58,227 nucleotides of DNA, from contig CAJUKP010000013.1 of the NCBI GenBank assembly GCA_910587165.1, positions 1 to 58,227 of the forward strand, read 5' to 3'. The position numbers and the translations under genes are program-made. Positions 9,402-16,627 of the stretch are shown piece by piece. The notes below the pieces were generated by a model. That model ran no database searches. It saw only the letters and a list, made by a program, of their open reading frames with translations, and was not told the origin of the DNA. Origin of the DNA: an uncultured Duncaniella sp. (GTDB lineage Bacteria; Bacteroidota; Bacteroidia; Bacteroidales; Muribaculaceae). How positions within the stretch are numbered: position 1 is the first letter of the stretch; each line of letters starts with the position of its first letter.

Positions 9402-10343
9402 TCAACTACCGGCCGCTGCTGACCGGATCTTATCCCAGGTGAAAATCTCAAGCAACTCATCAAGTCCGGCAGGGCGCGGAGAGTCGGTCAACCCGGCCTT
9501 ATGAGCGAGAAGCCCGAGAATGTCATGTCTGCCGTGAGTCTTGCGTAACTCTTCCATATTCATTGATCTGTCACGCTTCGAGAGCCGCTGTCCCGCCTCG
9601 TTGCACACCAACGGCAGATGGGCGAATTCCGGAGCCTTGAAACCGAGAAGATCATAGAGATAGAGCTGCTGGGCGGTGGAGAGCAACAGATCCTCGCCTC
9701 TCACCACCTCCGTGATACCCATAAGGGCATCATCGGCCACCACAGCCAACTGATATGCCCATGCCCCGTCGGCCCTTCTCAATACAAAATCTCCGCAATG
9801 GGTGGCCAGATTGACACTATGTGTCCCATAAACCCGGTCGGTGAAAGTGATTTCACGGTCAGGCACGTAGAGCCGTGTTGAATGCGGCGTGGCCGGTTCC
9901 GGCACCGTTGATGGCATTGCGGCCGGACGGCATCTCCCGCCATATATCACCCTGCCGTCACTCTGATGCGGGGCCTGGGTGGCCATGATGTCGGCACGTG
10001 TGCAGACACAAGGATATGTCAGTCCGCTCGCTGATATACGCTTCAGACACTCCGCATATATGTCGTGACGACAACTCTGGCTGTATGGACCGTCAGGACC
10101 GCGGTCGTCAAGGCCCCCCTCATCCCATTCAAGTCCAAGCCATGCGAGATCATCCTCTATGAGACGGCTGAACTCCCGTTTGCTTCTCTGAGGATCAAGA
10201 TCCTCGATCCTGAGTACCCACTTTCCACCTTCCGACTTTACCGAAAGCCAGGAGATAAGCGCCGTGAACAGGTTGCCGAGATGCATTCTGCCGGTAGGAG
10301 ATGGGGCGAAGCGCCCCTTGGCTAATGATACTTTTTCCATCAT
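9402..10343 (-). CDS. gluQ: Glutamyl-Q tRNA(Asp) synthetase
   Basis: A 313-residue shortened glutamyl-tRNA synthetase that has the catalytic Rossmann domain but lacks the anticodon-binding domain, as in GluQ/YadB, which glutamylates queuosine at the wobble position of tRNA-Asp. Visible features are FAPSPTGRMHLGN (HIGH-like, about 12-24), the RIEDLDPQR motif, a zinc site in YPCVCTRADI and YGGRC, and QRLSKRD as the KMSKS-like loop near residue 265. The first ATG (10343) and a second ATG at 10340 are both possible. A perfect promoter places the transcript start at or within about one base of the ATG, suggesting a leaderless mRNA. Confidence 0.93.
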   Translation of the reverse strand: MMEKVSLAKGRFAPSPTGRMHLGNLFTALISWLSVKSEGGKWVLRIEDLDPQRSKREFSRLIEDDLAWLGLEWDEGGLDDRGPDGPYSQSCRHDIYAECLKRISASGLTYPCVCTRADIMATQAPHQSDGRVIYGGRCRPAAMPSTVPEPATPHSTRLYVPDREITFTDRVYGTHSVNLATHCGDFVLRRADGAWAYQLAVVADDALMGITEVVRGEDLLLSTAQQLYLYDLLGFKAPEFAHLPLVCNEAGQRLSKRDRSMNMEELRKTHGRHDILGLLAHKAGLTDSPRPAGLDELLEIFTWDKIRSAAAGS

Positions 10344-10347
10344 GGTG

Positions 10348-10379
10348 CAAAATTAAGTGTATTTTTCCGCTATTCCAAA
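10348..10379 (-). promoter_or_regulatory. gluQ promoter with probable leaderless start
   Basis: TTTG (10376-10379), 20-bp spacer, TAATTTTG (10348-10355) on the minus strand. The box is followed after only four bases by ATGATG of gluQ, so the predicted start point leaves essentially no 5' untranslated region. Confidence 0.75.
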
Positions 10380-10422
10380 TATCCATAAATCTATTCTGAA
10401 ACTCCTTTTTTTCGGCACCTCG

Positions 10423-10454
10423 TTTGATTATATGACAACAAAGAGTCACCTTTG
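10423..10454 (+). promoter_or_regulatory. Promoter of the candidate structured RNA
   Basis: TTTG at 10423-10426, exactly 20 bp, then CACCTTTG at 10447-10454; one mismatch to TAnnTTTG. Predicted start is near 10459. Confidence 0.55.
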
Positions 10455-10460
10455 CATTGC

Positions 10461-10729
10461 TTTAGCGAATTCAAAAACCGAGTCGCCTAAGCGACCCGTC
10501 TACAACCCTAAATTATTTATCATAAGTCATTCTTGACATTTTACATCAAAAACGTGGCGGCACACAGATTTCATCTGATTCCGGAGTCTTAGCCGGATAA
10601 TATAAAAAACACATCGTGCCACCCTTTAGTAGAATAATCGCCCGGAGGCCTCTTTGTAGAGGCGACCACGCGATATGAGTTTGATTTAAGGAGACAGCCC
10701 CGTGAGGCTGTCTCCTTTCGTATTTTTTA
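10461..10729 (+). ncRNA. Candidate structured noncoding RNA, about 270 nt
   Basis: The unit has a promoter at 10423-10454 and a strong intrinsic terminator at 10689-10727, with no convincing ORF on the plus strand. In between are ordered helices: hairpin GTCGC/GCGAC (10482-10495); an outer stem GTGGC (10554-10558) with GCCAC (10618-10622) enclosing two hairpins, CAGAT/ATCTG (10565-10577) and TCCGG/CCGGA (10580-10597); then ATCGC/GCGAT (10637-10674) enclosing GCCTC/GAGGC (10648-10663). It does not match the 4.5S, RNase P or tmRNA signatures I know; 6S RNA cannot be excluded. A 22-codon minus-strand ORF (10546-10614) covers nearly the same bases as the multibranch domain and is an alternative explanation. 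The start point is inferred. Confidence 0.55.
10689..10727 (+). terminator. Intrinsic terminator of the candidate RNA
   Basis: AGGAGACAGCC (10689-10699) pairs perfectly with GGCTGTCTCCT (10706-10716) around a 6-nt loop, followed by TTCGTATTTTTT. Confidence 0.85.
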
Positions 10730-10747
10730 CAGGTCGGTCCGTTATCA

Positions 10748-10905
10748 GTTACCGATCAGGACAAGGGTACAAAAGACCAAAAGGACATAAGGAACAAAAT
10801 ATTTTTTAGTATTCAGATTCATCAGACTGATTCTAACTGAACAAAAATAAAAAATCTGTTTCTTATGTCCTTTTGGCCTTCTGTACCCTTGTCCTGATCG
10901 GTAAC
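10748..10905. repeat. Long-stem palindromic repeat, copy B
   Basis: The outer arms starting GTTACCGATCAGGACAAGGG (10748) are perfectly complementary over 24 bp to the arm ending at 10905. After a short imperfect stretch a further 13 bp (AAAAGGACATAAG) pair perfectly with their partner. The loop holds the core TCAGATTCATCAGACTGAT in the same orientation as copy A. It lies between the terminator of the candidate RNA and the stop of the small gene at 10921, again at a convergent junction. Confidence 0.9.
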
Positions 10906-10920
10906 CTTTTGTTCTGACCA

Positions 10921-11007
10921 TCAATGGTTGAGCGGATTACCATATATCATCTTGGATGACTCGCGGTAAAGATCGCCAAGGCGGTGGAGCAGTTCTTTTG
11001 TTTTCAT
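10921..11007 (-). CDS. Small protein, 28 residues, unknown function
   Basis: An ATG (11007) to TGA (10921) reading frame encoding a basic, helical-looking peptide that starts MKTKELLHRLGDLYRESSK and ends NPLNH. A purine-rich AGAAAG lies just upstream of the start. It is 95 bp downstream of the twin-ATPase ABC gene on the same strand and could be the last gene of that transcript. The repeat copy B begins directly beyond its stop codon. I do not recognise the peptide. Support is the sensible start context, composition and position; it could be chance. Confidence 0.45.
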   Translation of the reverse strand: MKTKELLHRLGDLYRESSKMIYGNPLNH

Positions 11008-11102
11008 ATTCTTTCTGTTTTGTTGTTGTGTCAATTTACATATTTTAAACAAACGAAGCTGAAAATATGTTCGACAACATAATTCCACAACACCATCAGA
11101 CT

Positions 11103-12515
11103 CTATCCACCTATCCTCTTGACATTGCTCACCGACCTCGGGAGCTCCTCGGGATAATGGGTGACAAATATCAGAGCCGCCCCACGGCTGTCAAGCAGAC
11201 TGTCAATCACCCTCCGCAGCAACTCCTTGCGTCTGGAGTCGAGACCCTGGAACGGCTCATCAAGCACGAGCATGGCCGGTTGACTCACAAAAGCCCTCGC
11301 AAGAAGCACCAGACGCTGCTCTCCCAACGAGAGATCCCGGAAATGCCTTTCCGCAAGATGATCTATCTCAAGAATCCCAAGCCACATACGCGCCACATCT
11401 CTCTCAGCCTGTGTGGCCTTGCCATAGCGGCGGAGCCCCGGGCGCAAACCCTCGATCACAATTCCTTCCACCGTAAGCGGCGACCGGAAATAGAGCTGCA
11501 TCTCGGGGCATACGTAGCCCACATTATCCTTTATGTCCCAGATGGTCTCGCCACTTCCACGGCGACGGTCGAAGATGTGCACCTTGTTGGAGAAAGCCTG
11601 CGGATTATCACCACATACGATGCTTAGGAGCAGTGACTTTCCACTCCCGTTCGGGCCTGTGAGCATCCAGCGCTCACCACGTCTCACCACCCAGTCAAAT
11701 CCCGAAAGAACGGTCCGGTCGCCATAACGTAGCAGTCCGTCCGAAATCGAGAACGCCACCTCATGGGGCAGCATAGGCGCCCCGGGAGCCGGAAATTCAA
11801 AATCACCGGCCACGGATTCCGGTCTCTCATCACGCAAGGCCGAAATCTCATCCTGTCCATACAACTGACGCACCACACGGCAATTGTCAAGGCATATCAC
11901 ACTGTCCGTATAGACCGGAATCTCGGCATTGTCACACAGAAGCAGCACAACCGAAGTCCCCTCCTCCTTGAGAGAGACAATGGCCCTGTCAAGCTCCTCA
12001 CGTGAGGACGCATCAAGCCCGATATATGGATTGTCGAGCACAAGGAGGTCAGGAGCCGACAGCAACGCGTTTATCACCAGCAGCTTCCTCAATTCTCCAC
12101 TTGACAGATAGTTGATCTTCTTTTCCTCCGCATCTCTCAGACCGAGCGAGGAACATAACGGTTTCCAGCGGAGATCGTCCACCCTCGCCCCCATCACCTC
12201 ACCTACAGTGGGCACATAGTCATTTTCCGATGACTCAAGCCGCTGATCGAAGCGCAGGACATCAACCCCGGTGAACGAATGGATATCAGTGAATTTCAGC
12301 ATTTTCACCTTCATGCCTTCCTCACAGAACCTGAGCCGGTTTCCATAGGCATACCGCCCTTTCTCAAGAATCGTCCCGAGCGTTGTCTTGCCCGAACCGT
12401 TAGCTCCGGTCACGACCGTGACTCCGGCTGATATGCCGTGGCCGGCAGTGTCGGCAATGACAACATCGCCATATTTGAGCATAGGCGACAGAAAATCTAT
12501 TATATATGGTGTCAT
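11103..12515 (-). CDS. Soluble ABC protein with two ATPase domains (ModF/PhrA-like)
   Basis: A 470-residue protein made of two ABC ATPase domains and no membrane segments. The first half has Walker A GANGSGKTT (37-45) and signature LSSGELRK with a Walker B ending LLVLDNP; the second has GPNGSGKSLL and DLSLGEQRLVLLARAF with LVLDEPFQGLD. The arrangement matches ModF/photorepair-type proteins, whose function is poorly defined. The first Walker B ends in Asn (LDNP) rather than Glu, so the first site may hydrolyse slowly. Start 12515 (MTPYIIDFLSP) is chosen because a TACCTTTG promoter box lies at 12555-12562, downstream of the longer ORF start at 12611. Confidence 0.85.
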   Translation of the reverse strand: MTPYIIDFLSPMLKYGDVVIADTAGHGISAGVTVVTGANGSGKTTLGTILEKGRYAYGNRLRFCEEGMKVKMLKFTDIHSFTGVDVLRFDQRLESSENDYVPTVGEVMGARVDDLRWKPLCSSLGLRDAEEKKINYLSSGELRKLLVINALLSAPDLLVLDNPYIGLDASSREELDRAIVSLKEEGTSVVLLLCDNAEIPVYTDSVICLDNCRVVRQLYGQDEISALRDERPESVAGDFEFPAPGAPMLPHEVAFSISDGLLRYGDRTVLSGFDWVVRRGERWMLTGPNGSGKSLLLSIVCGDNPQAFSNKVHIFDRRRGSGETIWDIKDNVGYVCPEMQLYFRSPLTVEGIVIEGLRPGLRRYGKATQAERDVARMWLGILEIDHLAERHFRDLSLGEQRLVLLARAFVSQPAMLVLDEPFQGLDSRRKELLRRVIDSLLDSRGAALIFVTHYPEELPRSVSNVKRIGG

Positions 12516-12554
12516 TTTATAAGAAATACATCCTCTGTTTTTACAATTCTCATG

Positions 12555-12585
12555 CAAAGGTACACATTCCACCGTCAAATTCAAA
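12555..12585 (-). promoter_or_regulatory. Promoter of the twin-ATPase ABC gene
   Basis: Minus-strand TTTG (12582-12585), 19-bp spacer, TACCTTTG (12555-12562), 40 bp before the ATG at 12515. Confidence 0.75.
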
Positions 12586-12667
12586 ATCCTGAGAGACCGG
12601 CCAGACTTCACAGGTCACCGGCAGGGAATACTATTGAAATGCCCCCTCAAATCCACCCCCTGCCTTA

Positions 12668-12698
12668 TTGCAAAAGTTGAAAAAAAACATTACCTTTG
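12668..12698 (+). promoter_or_regulatory. fba promoter
   Basis: TTG (12668-12670), 20 bp, TACCTTTG (12691-12698), with the fba ATG 51 bp downstream. Confidence 0.7.
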
Positions 12699-12749
12699 CG
12701 ATGTACAATTCTATTATCGTAGAAAACCCTAATATCAACTTAATATAAC

Positions 12750-13751
12750 ATGGTAAGTTATAAAGAATTAGGTCTCGTGAACACCAAAGAGATGTTTGCC
12801 AAGGCCATCAAAGGCGGCTATGCCGTACCCGCATTCAACTTCAACAACATGGAGCAGCTCCAGGCCATCATCAAGGCCGCAGCCGACGAGAAATCACCCG
12901 TCATCCTCCAGGTTTCCAAAGGAGCACGCAACTATGCCAACCCCATCCTTCTCCGCTTCATGGCGCAGGGTGCTGTTGAATATGCCAAGAGCCTCGGCTG
13001 GGAGCATCCCGAAATCGTGCTTCACCTCGACCATGGTGACAGCTTCGAGCTCTGCAAGGACTGCATCGAGAACGGCTTCTCTTCAGTGATGATCGACGGC
13101 TCACACCTCCCCTACGAGGAGAATGTGGCCCTCACAAAGAAAGTTTGCGACTACGCTCACCAGTATGACGTGACCGTAGAGGGTGAGCTCGGCGTTCTCG
13201 CCGGTGTGGAGGATGAGGTTTCTTCCGACCACCACACCTATACCGACCCCGAGGAGGTGATCGACTTCGCCACCCGCACCGGTGTTGACTCACTGGCAAT
13301 CTCCATCGGCACAAGCCACGGTGCATACAAGTTCAAACCCGAGCAGTGCACACGCGACCCGAAGACCGGCCGTCTCGTTCCTCCCCCCTTGGCATTCGAC
13401 GTGCTTGAGGCTGTTGAGAAGAAGCTCCCCAACCTCCCCATCGTGCTCCACGGCTCTTCATCTGTTCCCCAGGACGAGGTTGACACCATCAACAAATACG
13501 GTGGCAAACTTCCCGATGCCATCGGTATCCCCGAGGAAGAGCTCCGCAAGGCCGCCAAGATGGATGTATGCAAGATCAACATCGACTCCGACAGCCGTCT
13601 GGCCATGACTGCAGCCGTCCGCAAGGTGCTCGCCGAGAAGCCCGCTGAGTTTGACCCCCGCAAATACCTCGGCCCGGCCCGCGACAACATGGAGAAGCTC
13701 TACAAGCACAAGATTGTCGCTGTGCTCGGTTCCGCCGGCAAGGCTGAATAA
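12750..13751 (+). CDS. fba: Class II fructose-bisphosphate aldolase
   Basis: A 333-residue zinc-dependent aldolase that splits fructose-1,6-bisphosphate to dihydroxyacetone phosphate and glyceraldehyde-3-phosphate in glycolysis. Visible family motifs: VPAFNFNNMEQ near the N-terminus, zinc ligand segment VLHLDHGDS (about 89-97), the GELGVLAGVED loop (about 142-152), GTSHGAYKF with a zinc His, and LHGSSSVP near 232. The C-terminal NIDSDSRLAMT phosphate-binding segment is intact. It has its own strong promoter and is highly codon-biased, as expected for a highly expressed gene. Confidence 0.97.
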   Translation: MVSYKELGLVNTKEMFAKAIKGGYAVPAFNFNNMEQLQAIIKAAADEKSPVILQVSKGARNYANPILLRFMAQGAVEYAKSLGWEHPEIVLHLDHGDSFELCKDCIENGFSSVMIDGSHLPYEENVALTKKVCDYAHQYDVTVEGELGVLAGVEDEVSSDHHTYTDPEEVIDFATRTGVDSLAISIGTSHGAYKFKPEQCTRDPKTGRLVPPPLAFDVLEAVEKKLPNLPIVLHGSSSVPQDEVDTINKYGGKLPDAIGIPEEELRKAAKMDVCKINIDSDSRLAMTAAVRKVLAEKPAEFDPRKYLGPARDNMEKLYKHKIVAVLGSAGKAE

Positions 13752-13790
13752 TCTCCCCCTGCATCTATGATATCTCCCGCATAAGGGAGT

Positions 13791-13844
13791 GAATGAATAT
13801 GAGAGGACAGGAACGACAACCGTTCCTGTCCTCTCTGTTCATTC
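13791..13844. repeat. Long hairpin after fba
   Basis: AGAGGACAGGAACG (13802-13815) pairs perfectly with CGTTCCTGTCCTCT (13821-13834), extended after a short bulge by GAATGAA (13791-13797) with TTCATTC (13838-13844). There is no T tract on either side, so it is either a rho-independent terminator of unusual form, an mRNA-end stabiliser, or a processing site between fba and dgt. Confidence 0.8.
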
Positions 13845-13918
13845 AGCTACGGGTTCTCTTCTCCGCCGTATGATAAAAACTCCACTGCCTCCCTCTTGTT
13901 TATCATACTGTTTTTTCT

Positions 13919-13926
13919 TAACTTCG
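13919..13926 (+). promoter_or_regulatory. Possible -7 element for dgt
   Basis: TAACTTCG, one mismatch from TAnnTTTG, 34 bp before the ATG at 13961. Confidence 0.4.
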
Positions 13927-13960
13927 CGTTGTGAATAATCTATCCTCCACACACCAGCCC

Positions 13961-15298
13961 ATGAGATGGGACAGGCTGATAAGCGACAAGCGTTTTGGCC
14001 TCGAGCACTATCACGACTCAAAGCCGGGAGTCCGCAGCGACTTCCAGCGTGACTTTGACCGCCTCATTTTCTCCTCTCCCTTCCGGAGATTGCAGAACAA
14101 GACTCAGGTTTTTCCGCTTCCGGGAAGCATCTTCGTCCACAACCGTCTGACCCACAGTCTTGAGGTGGCCTGTGTCGGGCGCTCGCTCGCCACCGAGGTC
14201 GCCATCCGCCTACGCGAGAAACACGCGGGCGAACCCTGGCTTGGATGTCTCGACAGCATCGGCGACATAGTGGCGGCCGGATGCCTCGCTCACGATCTCG
14301 GCAACCCTCCGTTCGGCCATTCAGGCGAGAAAGCGATCGCCACATACTTCAGTGAAGGGGCCGGACGCCATTTCCGCGACAAACTTTCCGAAGAGCAATG
14401 GCAGGACCTGATACATTTCGAAGGTAACGCCAACACATTCCGTCTGCTCACCCACCGTTTCAACGGAAGGCGCCAGGGCGGATTCGCCATGACATATTCA
14501 ACGCTGGCATCCATAGTGAAATATCCGTTCGAATCGACCCTCGCCGGGAGTCATGGCAAATTCGGATTCTTCGAGAGCGAACGCGGGAGTTTCATCCGTG
14601 TGGCCGACGAGCTCGGCATGATACCGGTCAGCGAACCGGGCGGGAAAGTGAAATATTGCCGCCATCCGCTCGTCTATCTCGTCGAGGCCGCCGACGATAT
14701 ATGCTATGAGATAATGGATATCGAGGATGCCCACAAGCTGAAAATATTATCCACCGAAGAGGTCATACCTCTGCTTCTCAGCTATTTCGATGACGCCCGT
14801 CGCTGCCACATCGAAAGAGTGATGGAACAGGTGGACGATGCAAACGAAAAGATAGCCTACCTGCGCTCGAGCATCGTCGGAGTGCTCGTAGGTAAATGCG
14901 CCGATACTTTCGCCGCTTGCGAAGCCGACATTCTGGCAGGTAATTTCCGCGGGGCCCTCATCAACCATATAACCGAACGCGAGCGCGAGGCATACCGTAG
15001 ATGCGAGGCCCTGTCTTGGAAAAGGATTTACAGCGCCGGTGATGTGGTGGAGATCGAGCTTGCCGGCACACGCATCATCTCATTCCTTATCGACGAGCTT
15101 GTCAAGGCTGTGACCCAGCCGGAACTCAACTACTCCAGACTGCTGTTGGCCAAAGTGCCTGAACAATACGAGATAGCATCTCCAACTCTCTACGGCAAGA
15201 TACAGGCCGTGCTTGACCACATTTCGGGCATGACCGATGTCTATGCCCTTGATCTTTACCGCAGGCTCAACGGTATGAGTCTGAAAATCAACAACTGA
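13961..15298 (+). CDS. dgt: dGTPase/dNTP triphosphohydrolase (HD domain)
   Basis: A 445-residue HD-superfamily enzyme that hydrolyses dGTP (or other dNTPs) to nucleoside and triphosphate. Diagnostic segments: FRRLQNKTQVFPLP (about 45-60), HNRLTHSLEVACVGR with the first metal His, GCLAHDLGNPPFGHSGEKA with the HD pair (about 108-126), and the later YLVEAADDICYEIMDIED segment. The ATG at 13961 gives the family's usual start (MRWDRLISDKRFG); an upstream GTG would place it at the promoter. Its stop overlaps the next gene by one base (TGATG), implying translational coupling with the TPM protein. Confidence 0.93.
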   Translation: MRWDRLISDKRFGLEHYHDSKPGVRSDFQRDFDRLIFSSPFRRLQNKTQVFPLPGSIFVHNRLTHSLEVACVGRSLATEVAIRLREKHAGEPWLGCLDSIGDIVAAGCLAHDLGNPPFGHSGEKAIATYFSEGAGRHFRDKLSEEQWQDLIHFEGNANTFRLLTHRFNGRRQGGFAMTYSTLASIVKYPFESTLAGSHGKFGFFESERGSFIRVADELGMIPVSEPGGKVKYCRHPLVYLVEAADDICYEIMDIEDAHKLKILSTEEVIPLLLSYFDDARRCHIERVMEQVDDANEKIAYLRSSIVGVLVGKCADTFAACEADILAGNFRGALINHITEREREAYRRCEALSWKRIYSAGDVVEIELAGTRIISFLIDELVKAVTQPELNYSRLLLAKVPEQYEIASPTLYGKIQAVLDHISGMTDVYALDLYRRLNGMSLKINN

Positions 15299-16572
15299 TG
15301 AAAAGATACCTCCAACTTCTTCTCCTCATGCTCCTCCCCATCCTTCCGATGGCGATGAGTCTCGACGAGGTGCCGAACGTCCATGTGGCCGACCGCACCC
15401 GTTATGTGTCCAATCCCTCCGGAGTGCTGTCGGCATCGACAGTCAACTCCCTCGACTCCTATATAGGCAATCTTTGGCGCGACACCTCTGTGGAGTTTGT
15501 CGTGGTGGCCATCGACGAAGTCGACCCTGAATATACCCCGGAGGAATTTGCCACCAGACTCTTTGAGAAATGGAAAATCGGCAAGGCCGACAAAGACAAC
15601 GGCCTGCTCATGCTCGTCTCGCTCAACGACCGGGCGGCTGTGATCCGCACCGGCTACGGCGTGGAGGGTGCCGTGCCCGACATCGTGGCAGGGCGCGTCA
15701 TACGCGACTCCATGTTCCCGAAGTTCCGCGAGGGGGACTATGACGGAGGTGTCACGGCAGGTGTCACCCGCCTCGGCGAGATTGTCCGCGACCCCTCTCT
15801 GGGCGATGAACTCAAGTCATCGCAGGCCAACGATGCCCATGCCGGCGAAGTGGACTTCGACAGCGACGAGCTCTTCAGTTTCTATCTCCGCTTCTCAGCC
15901 GTTGTGGCCCTCTTCTCGCTTCTGGTTGTCATATACCTGATCATCTCCACCCGCCGTCAGAACGACGTGCAGCGCTGGCAATCACTGCACCGTTACTTCC
16001 TCGCCTCCGCCATCCTTGCCTGTATCACCCTCGGAATGGGTGTCCTGGCATTCGGACTGCTCGCGTGGAAGATGCACCGGGTGCGCCGCCATAAACGCAA
16101 ATGTCCCAACTGTGGCACACGAATGACCCTCATAGACGAGGAACACGACAATGACTACCTCACCCCCGCCCAGGATATGGAGGAGAAGCTCAACTCTGTC
16201 GACTATGATGTGTGGCATTGTCCCAAATGCGCGCAGACCGACATTTTCCCTTATGTCAACGACAGCAGCACATACAAGGAATGTCCCGTATGTCACGCCC
16301 GCACCTACGGAGTGGTTGAGCGGCGCATAATCCGCGAAGCTACCGAACGTTATGAAGGCCAGGGCCTGGACCGTTACGTCTGCCGCAACTGCGGACACCA
16401 TGACGACCGTCATTTCAAGATCCCAAGGAAAGAGAGCGATGCCGCCGCTGCCGCCGCTCTCGGAGCTGTGCTCGGATCGGCCGCACGTGGAGGCGGCGGA
16501 GGAGGTTCGTTCGGTGGCGGATCGTTCGGTGGCGGCATGACCGGCGGCGGCGGTGCCGGTGGCCGATGGTAA
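15298..16572 (+). CDS. TPM-domain membrane protein with zinc ribbons and glycine-rich tail
   Basis: A 424-residue protein with a signal peptide (1-20), a TPM (YgcG/Psb32-type) domain at about 25-160 including RYVSNPSGVLSASTVNSLDSY and GYGVEGAVPDIVAGRV, two membrane segments (about 200-260), then four CxxC pairs (CPNC, CPKC, CPVC, CRNC, about 275-365) and a Gly-rich tail GGGGGGSFGGGSFGGG. TPM proteins with such tails are widespread, envelope-anchored and of uncertain function (phosphatase or photosystem-repair roles in some lineages). It is coupled to dgt by a one-base overlap. Confidence 0.85.
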   Translation: MKRYLQLLLLMLLPILPMAMSLDEVPNVHVADRTRYVSNPSGVLSASTVNSLDSYIGNLWRDTSVEFVVVAIDEVDPEYTPEEFATRLFEKWKIGKADKDNGLLMLVSLNDRAAVIRTGYGVEGAVPDIVAGRVIRDSMFPKFREGDYDGGVTAGVTRLGEIVRDPSLGDELKSSQANDAHAGEVDFDSDELFSFYLRFSAVVALFSLLVVIYLIISTRRQNDVQRWQSLHRYFLASAILACITLGMGVLAFGLLAWKMHRVRRHKRKCPNCGTRMTLIDEEHDNDYLTPAQDMEEKLNSVDYDVWHCPKCAQTDIFPYVNDSSTYKECPVCHARTYGVVERRIIREATERYEGQGLDRYVCRNCGHHDDRHFKIPRKESDAAAAAALGAVLGSAARGGGGGGSFGGGSFGGGMTGGGGAGGRW

Positions 16573-16627
16573 CATCCCATGACCCGTCAATCCGTCAAAG
16601 CATTAACCCGCATAATCACTCATCCCC

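Noticed and set aside
10475..10500. Hairpin followed by a T run on the minus strand as a terminator
   Set aside because: GTCGC/GCGAC is followed by TTTTT only on the minus strand, but no minus-strand promoter feeds it. It was kept as part of the plus-strand RNA candidate instead.
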